Positions 61,382 through 64,000 of a stretch of 64,000 nt of DNA are shown here, in pieces; position 1 is the stretch's first letter, and every line of letters starts with the position of its first letter. The position numbers and the translations under genes were made by a program. Below the pieces are notes generated by a model. The model did not search any database and was not told the origin of the DNA. It worked only from the letters and a program-made list of their open reading frames with translations. Origin of the DNA: Tropicimonas sp. IMCC34011 (lineage in GTDB: Bacteria; Pseudomonadota; Alphaproteobacteria; Rhodobacterales; Rhodobacteraceae); the NCBI RefSeq assembly GCF_003390865.1, contig NZ_QMEJ01000004.1, positions 372,001 to 436,000 of the forward strand. Direction: 5' to 3'.

Positions 61382-62752
61382 ATGTCCATACCACAATCCG
61401 GGGGCGGACCGATCGAGTCCTTCGACCAGCTCGCGTCCTATCTTGAATCAGGGTGCAAGCCGAAGGACGACTGGCGCATCGGCACCGAGCACGAGAAGTT
61501 CGGCTATTGCCGGGACAATCACCTGCCCCTGCCCTACGAGGGCGACCGCTCCATCCGCGCCATGCTGGAGGGCCTGCGGGACCGCTTCGGCTGGTCCCCG
61601 GTCGAGGAGGCCGGAAAGCTCATCGGGCTGGAGAAGGACGGGGCCAACGTCTCGCTCGAGCCGGGCGGACAGTTCGAGCTGTCCGGCGCGCCGCTCCGCA
61701 CCATCCACGAGACCTGCGACGAGGTGAACGATCACCTGGCGCAGGTGAAGAGCGTGGCTGACGAGATCGGCATCGGCTTCATCGGCCTCGGCGCCGCGCC
61801 CGAGTGGGCGCACGAGCAGATGCACATGATGCCCAAGGGCCGCTACAAGCTGATGACCCGCTACATGGGCGAGGTCGGCACGCACGGCACCCAGATGATG
61901 TACCGGACCTGCACGGTTCAGGTGAATCTCGACTTCGCCTCCGAAGCCGACATGGTCCGCAAGATGCGCGTCGGCCTCGCGCTTCAGCCGGTCGCCACCG
62001 CGCTCTTCGCCAATTCGCCGTTCTTCGACGGCAAGCCGAACGGGCACAAGAGCTGGCGGAGCCGCATCTGGCGGGACCTCGACCCCGCGCGGACGGGAAT
62101 GCTGCCCTTCGCCTTCGACGAAGGCTTCGGGTTCGAGGCCTATGCGGATTACGCGCTCGATGTGCCGATGTACTTCGTCTATCGCGACGGACAGTATATC
62201 GACGCGCTCGGCCAGTCCTTCCGCGATTTCCTGAAGGGCGAGCTGCCGGCGCTGCCGGGCGAGAAGCCGACCCTGTCGGACTGGGCCGACCATCTGACGA
62301 CGCTCTTCCCCGAGGTCCGCCTCAAGAAGTTCATCGAGATGCGCGGGGCCGATGGCGGCCCGTGGCGGCGGCTCTGCGCGCTGCCCGCATTCTGGGTCGG
62401 CCTGCTCTACGATCAGGGCGCTCTCGATGCGGCCTGGGATCTAGTGAAGGACCTGGACGAGGAGACGCGGCAGGCCCTCCGCATCGCGGCGTCGGTCGAC
62501 GGCCTCCAGGGCGAGGCGAACGGCGTCAAGCTGCACGATCTGGCGCGCGCCGCCGTGGATATCGCCGAAGGGGGCCTGCGCGCCCGCGGCAGGACCGGCT
62601 CGGGCGGGCTCATTCCCGACGAAACGCATTTCCTCAATGCCCTGCGTGAAAGCGTCGAGACGGGCCGCACGCCGGCGGACGAGCTCCTTGCGGAATACGA
62701 GGGCCCCTGGGACGGCGATCTGTCCCGCATCTACGCCGAGCACAGCTATTGA
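61382..62752 (+). CDS. gshA: Glutamate-cysteine ligase (plant/proteobacterial GshA type)
   Basis: 456 residues. Signs of the plant-type ligase: RIGTEHEKFGY (near residue 35), GLEKDGANVSLEPGGQFELSGAPL in outline, IGIGFIGLGAAPEW, and MTRYMGEVGTHGTQMMYRTCTVQVNLDF in outline. It makes gamma-glutamylcysteine, the first step of glutathione synthesis, in the cytoplasm. This type is usual in alphaproteobacteria. The start ATG at 61382 gives the correct N-terminus. Confidence 0.93.
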   Translation: MSIPQSGGGPIESFDQLASYLESGCKPKDDWRIGTEHEKFGYCRDNHLPLPYEGDRSIRAMLEGLRDRFGWSPVEEAGKLIGLEKDGANVSLEPGGQFELSGAPLRTIHETCDEVNDHLAQVKSVADEIGIGFIGLGAAPEWAHEQMHMMPKGRYKLMTRYMGEVGTHGTQMMYRTCTVQVNLDFASEADMVRKMRVGLALQPVATALFANSPFFDGKPNGHKSWRSRIWRDLDPARTGMLPFAFDEGFGFEAYADYALDVPMYFVYRDGQYIDALGQSFRDFLKGELPALPGEKPTLSDWADHLTTLFPEVRLKKFIEMRGADGGPWRRLCALPAFWVGLLYDQGALDAAWDLVKDLDEETRQALRIAASVDGLQGEANGVKLHDLARAAVDIAEGGLRARGRTGSGGLIPDETHFLNALRESVETGRTPADELLAEYEGPWDGDLSRIYAEHSY

Positions 62753-62809
62753 GGGCGCCGCCTCCCGCACGCCGGTAGTCGGCGGCGGGCGGCGGCACTC
62801 TCCCCGGCC

Positions 62810-63694
62810 CTACCGACGGAGGCGCTTGACGAGGGCGGACGTGTCCCAGCGGCCGCCCCCCATTGCCTGCACGTCGCCGTAGAACTGGTCCACCAGGGCG
62901 GTGACGGGCAGTGCGGCGCCCAGCTCGCGCGCCGTGTCGAGGCAGATCCCGAGATCCTTGCGCATCCAGTTCACCGCGAAGCCGTGATCGAAGTCGTCCG
63001 CGAGCATCGTCTTGTGCCGGTTCACCATCTGCCACGACCCCGCCGCGCCCTGGCTGATCACCTCGACCAGGGCTTCCCCGTCGAGCCCGGCCTTCTCGGC
63101 GAAGGCGATGGCTTCGGAGAGGCCCTGCACCAGCCCCGCGATCGCGATCTGATTGCACATCTTGGCCATCTGTCCGGCGCCGACCTCACCGAGACGCCGG
63201 CAGATCTTCGCATAGGGCGCGACGACCGGCTCGGCGCGGTCGAAATCGGCCTGGCTGCCGCCGCACATGATCGACAGGACCCCGTTCTCCGCTCCCGCCT
63301 GACCGCCCGAAACCGGCGCATCGACATAGCCGATCCCGGCCTCGGCCGCGTTGGCCGCAAGCTCTCGCGTCACGCGCGCACTGACGGTGGTGTGGTCGAC
63401 GAAGAGGCTGCCCGTCTTCATGCCCGCGAAGGCGCCATCCGGACCGGTGCACAGCTCGGTCAGGTCGTCGTCGTTGCCGACGCAGGCGAAGACGATATCC
63501 GCACCCTCGGCCGCCTCGCGCGGGGTCGGCGCGCTCTTGCCGCCGTGCTTTTCGACCCACGCGTCCGCCTTCGAGGCAGTGCGGTTGTAGACGGTCACAT
63601 CCGCGCCGCCCGCGGCCAGATGCCCGGCCATCGGAGCGCCCATCACGCCGAGGCCGAGGAAGGCGAGGCGCGGTGTGTCGGAAGGTTGGCTCAT
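62810..63694 (-). CDS. NAD(P)-dependent beta-hydroxyacid dehydrogenase, GlxR/GarR type
   Basis: 294 residues. The Rossmann start FLGLGVMGAPMAGHLAAGG is followed by the substrate-binding DAPVSGGQAGAENG and the catalytic Lys in GAGQMAKMCNQ, all typical of 2-hydroxy-3-oxopropionate (tartronate semialdehyde) reductase or 3-hydroxyisobutyrate dehydrogenase. The next gene in the same direction upstream is glcF, so action on tartronate semialdehyde from glyoxylate metabolism is the favoured reading. Confidence 0.87.
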   Translation of the reverse strand: MSQPSDTPRLAFLGLGVMGAPMAGHLAAGGADVTVYNRTASKADAWVEKHGGKSAPTPREAAEGADIVFACVGNDDDLTELCTGPDGAFAGMKTGSLFVDHTTVSARVTRELAANAAEAGIGYVDAPVSGGQAGAENGVLSIMCGGSQADFDRAEPVVAPYAKICRRLGEVGAGQMAKMCNQIAIAGLVQGLSEAIAFAEKAGLDGEALVEVISQGAAGSWQMVNRHKTMLADDFDHGFAVNWMRKDLGICLDTARELGAALPVTALVDQFYGDVQAMGGGRWDTSALVKRLRR

Positions 63695-63764
63695 TCTGGT
63701 CTCCTGAGATTATTCGATTGTGCCGGGCCGAGGGGTCGGCCCATCGTTCGCCCGGCGTTCCGCG

Positions 63765-64000
63765 TCACCCGGCCTTGGTGCCGGCCTCGCCCAGCTTCGC
63801 CGGTTTCGGCCCGCCCGTCGCCCAGTCCAGCAACTCCACCGTATGGACCACCGGCACGTCCGTTCCGCGCCCGATCTGCATCATGCACCCGATGTTCCCG
63901 GAGGCGATCACATCCGGCCTCAGCGCCTCGATGGTGCCGACCTTGCGCTTCCTCAGCTCGTCGCTGATCTCGGGCTGGAGGAGGTTGTAGGTCCCGGCGG
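63765..64000 (-). CDS. glcF: Glycolate oxidase iron-sulfur subunit (C-terminal part; start outside the window)
   Basis: The frame is open from the right edge to a TGA at 63765. It encodes [41 protein letters not shown] in outline, and [13 protein letters not shown]. These match the end of GlcF, including a Cys of its CCG-type cluster region (NIGC). GlcF carries electrons from glycolate oxidation. The frame is on the same strand as the GlxR-type gene, 70 bp upstream, so they may be one operon in glycolate/glyoxylate use. Confidence 0.85.
   Translation of the reverse strand, partial: AGTYNLLQPEISDELRKRKVGTIEALRPDVIASGNIGCMMQIGRGTDVPVVHTVELLDWATGGPKPAKLGEAGTKAG

Overview
The window is high-GC DNA with dense, mostly intact genes, many ATGA/GTGA/TTGA stop-start overlaps and a gene set (DUF1523 protein, GshA-type glutamate-cysteine ligase beside rsmE, pgsA-moaD-moaE, selD fused to an oxidoreductase) that points to an alphaproteobacterium of the Rhodobacterales/Roseobacter type. 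No rRNA, CRISPR array, IS element or prophage was seen. One tRNA (elongator Met, CAT) is present. All functions are read from motifs and memory of families; no search was run.

Region 1 (1-7756), mainly minus strand: the end of a TauE/SafE permease, an aldose epimerase coupled to an eroded DgoK-like protein, a metallophosphoesterase/diacylglycerol-kinase pair, a DUF1523 protein, and a hybrid sensor kinase whose gene follows a small periplasmic sulfite-oxidase-fold protein.

Region 2 (7936-22630) is the most coherent catabolic block: a MarR regulator, an SDR, a FAH-family hydrolase, a cupin, two hotdog thioesterases, a second SDR, a fused flavin monooxygenase/Old-Yellow-Enzyme of the 2-aminobenzoyl-CoA (salicylyl-CoA) type, RidA, a RutA-like flavin monooxygenase, both subunits of an indolepyruvate:ferredoxin oxidoreductase, a second MarR, an isatin-hydrolase-like protein and a FadR-type GntR. 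Together they suggest catabolism of an indole compound (tryptophan, indole-3-acetate or isatin) through isatin/isatinate and anthranilate-like CoA thioesters. The Rieske oxygenase and CoA ligase expected for known routes are not in the window. Repeated operator-like palindromes lie in the divergent promoters of this block.

Region 3 (22641-46580) holds a second catabolic area: a 31-codon relic of a DppC permease, RidA, a DAO-type flavoenzyme, an Abhydrolase_10 protein, an aminotransferase, an Lrp regulator divergent from a tryptophan-2,3-dioxygenase-like protein, SDRs, a kynureninase-like PLP enzyme, an aldo/keto reductase, an ATP-dependent hydantoinase pair in B-A order, a second GntR, an arylformamidase-like alpha/beta hydrolase, a complete dipeptide-type ABC transporter split over two convergent transcripts, an EamA exporter, an M14 cytosolic-type carboxypeptidase and a TIGR04076 protein. 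TTTGATA-N3-TATCAAA-like sites recur in its promoters, suggesting control by one GntR protein.

Region 4 (46718-64000) is mostly housekeeping: PiT phosphate transporter with a NUDIX hydrolase, tRNA-Met, fused SelD, an orphan peptide-binding protein, an OmpA/DUF4892-like protein, LysR, pgsA-moaD-moaE, a 648-residue OmpA protein with a small coiled-coil membrane protein, ubiA, rsmE, a small membrane protein, glutamate-cysteine ligase, a GlxR-type reductase and the end of glcF.
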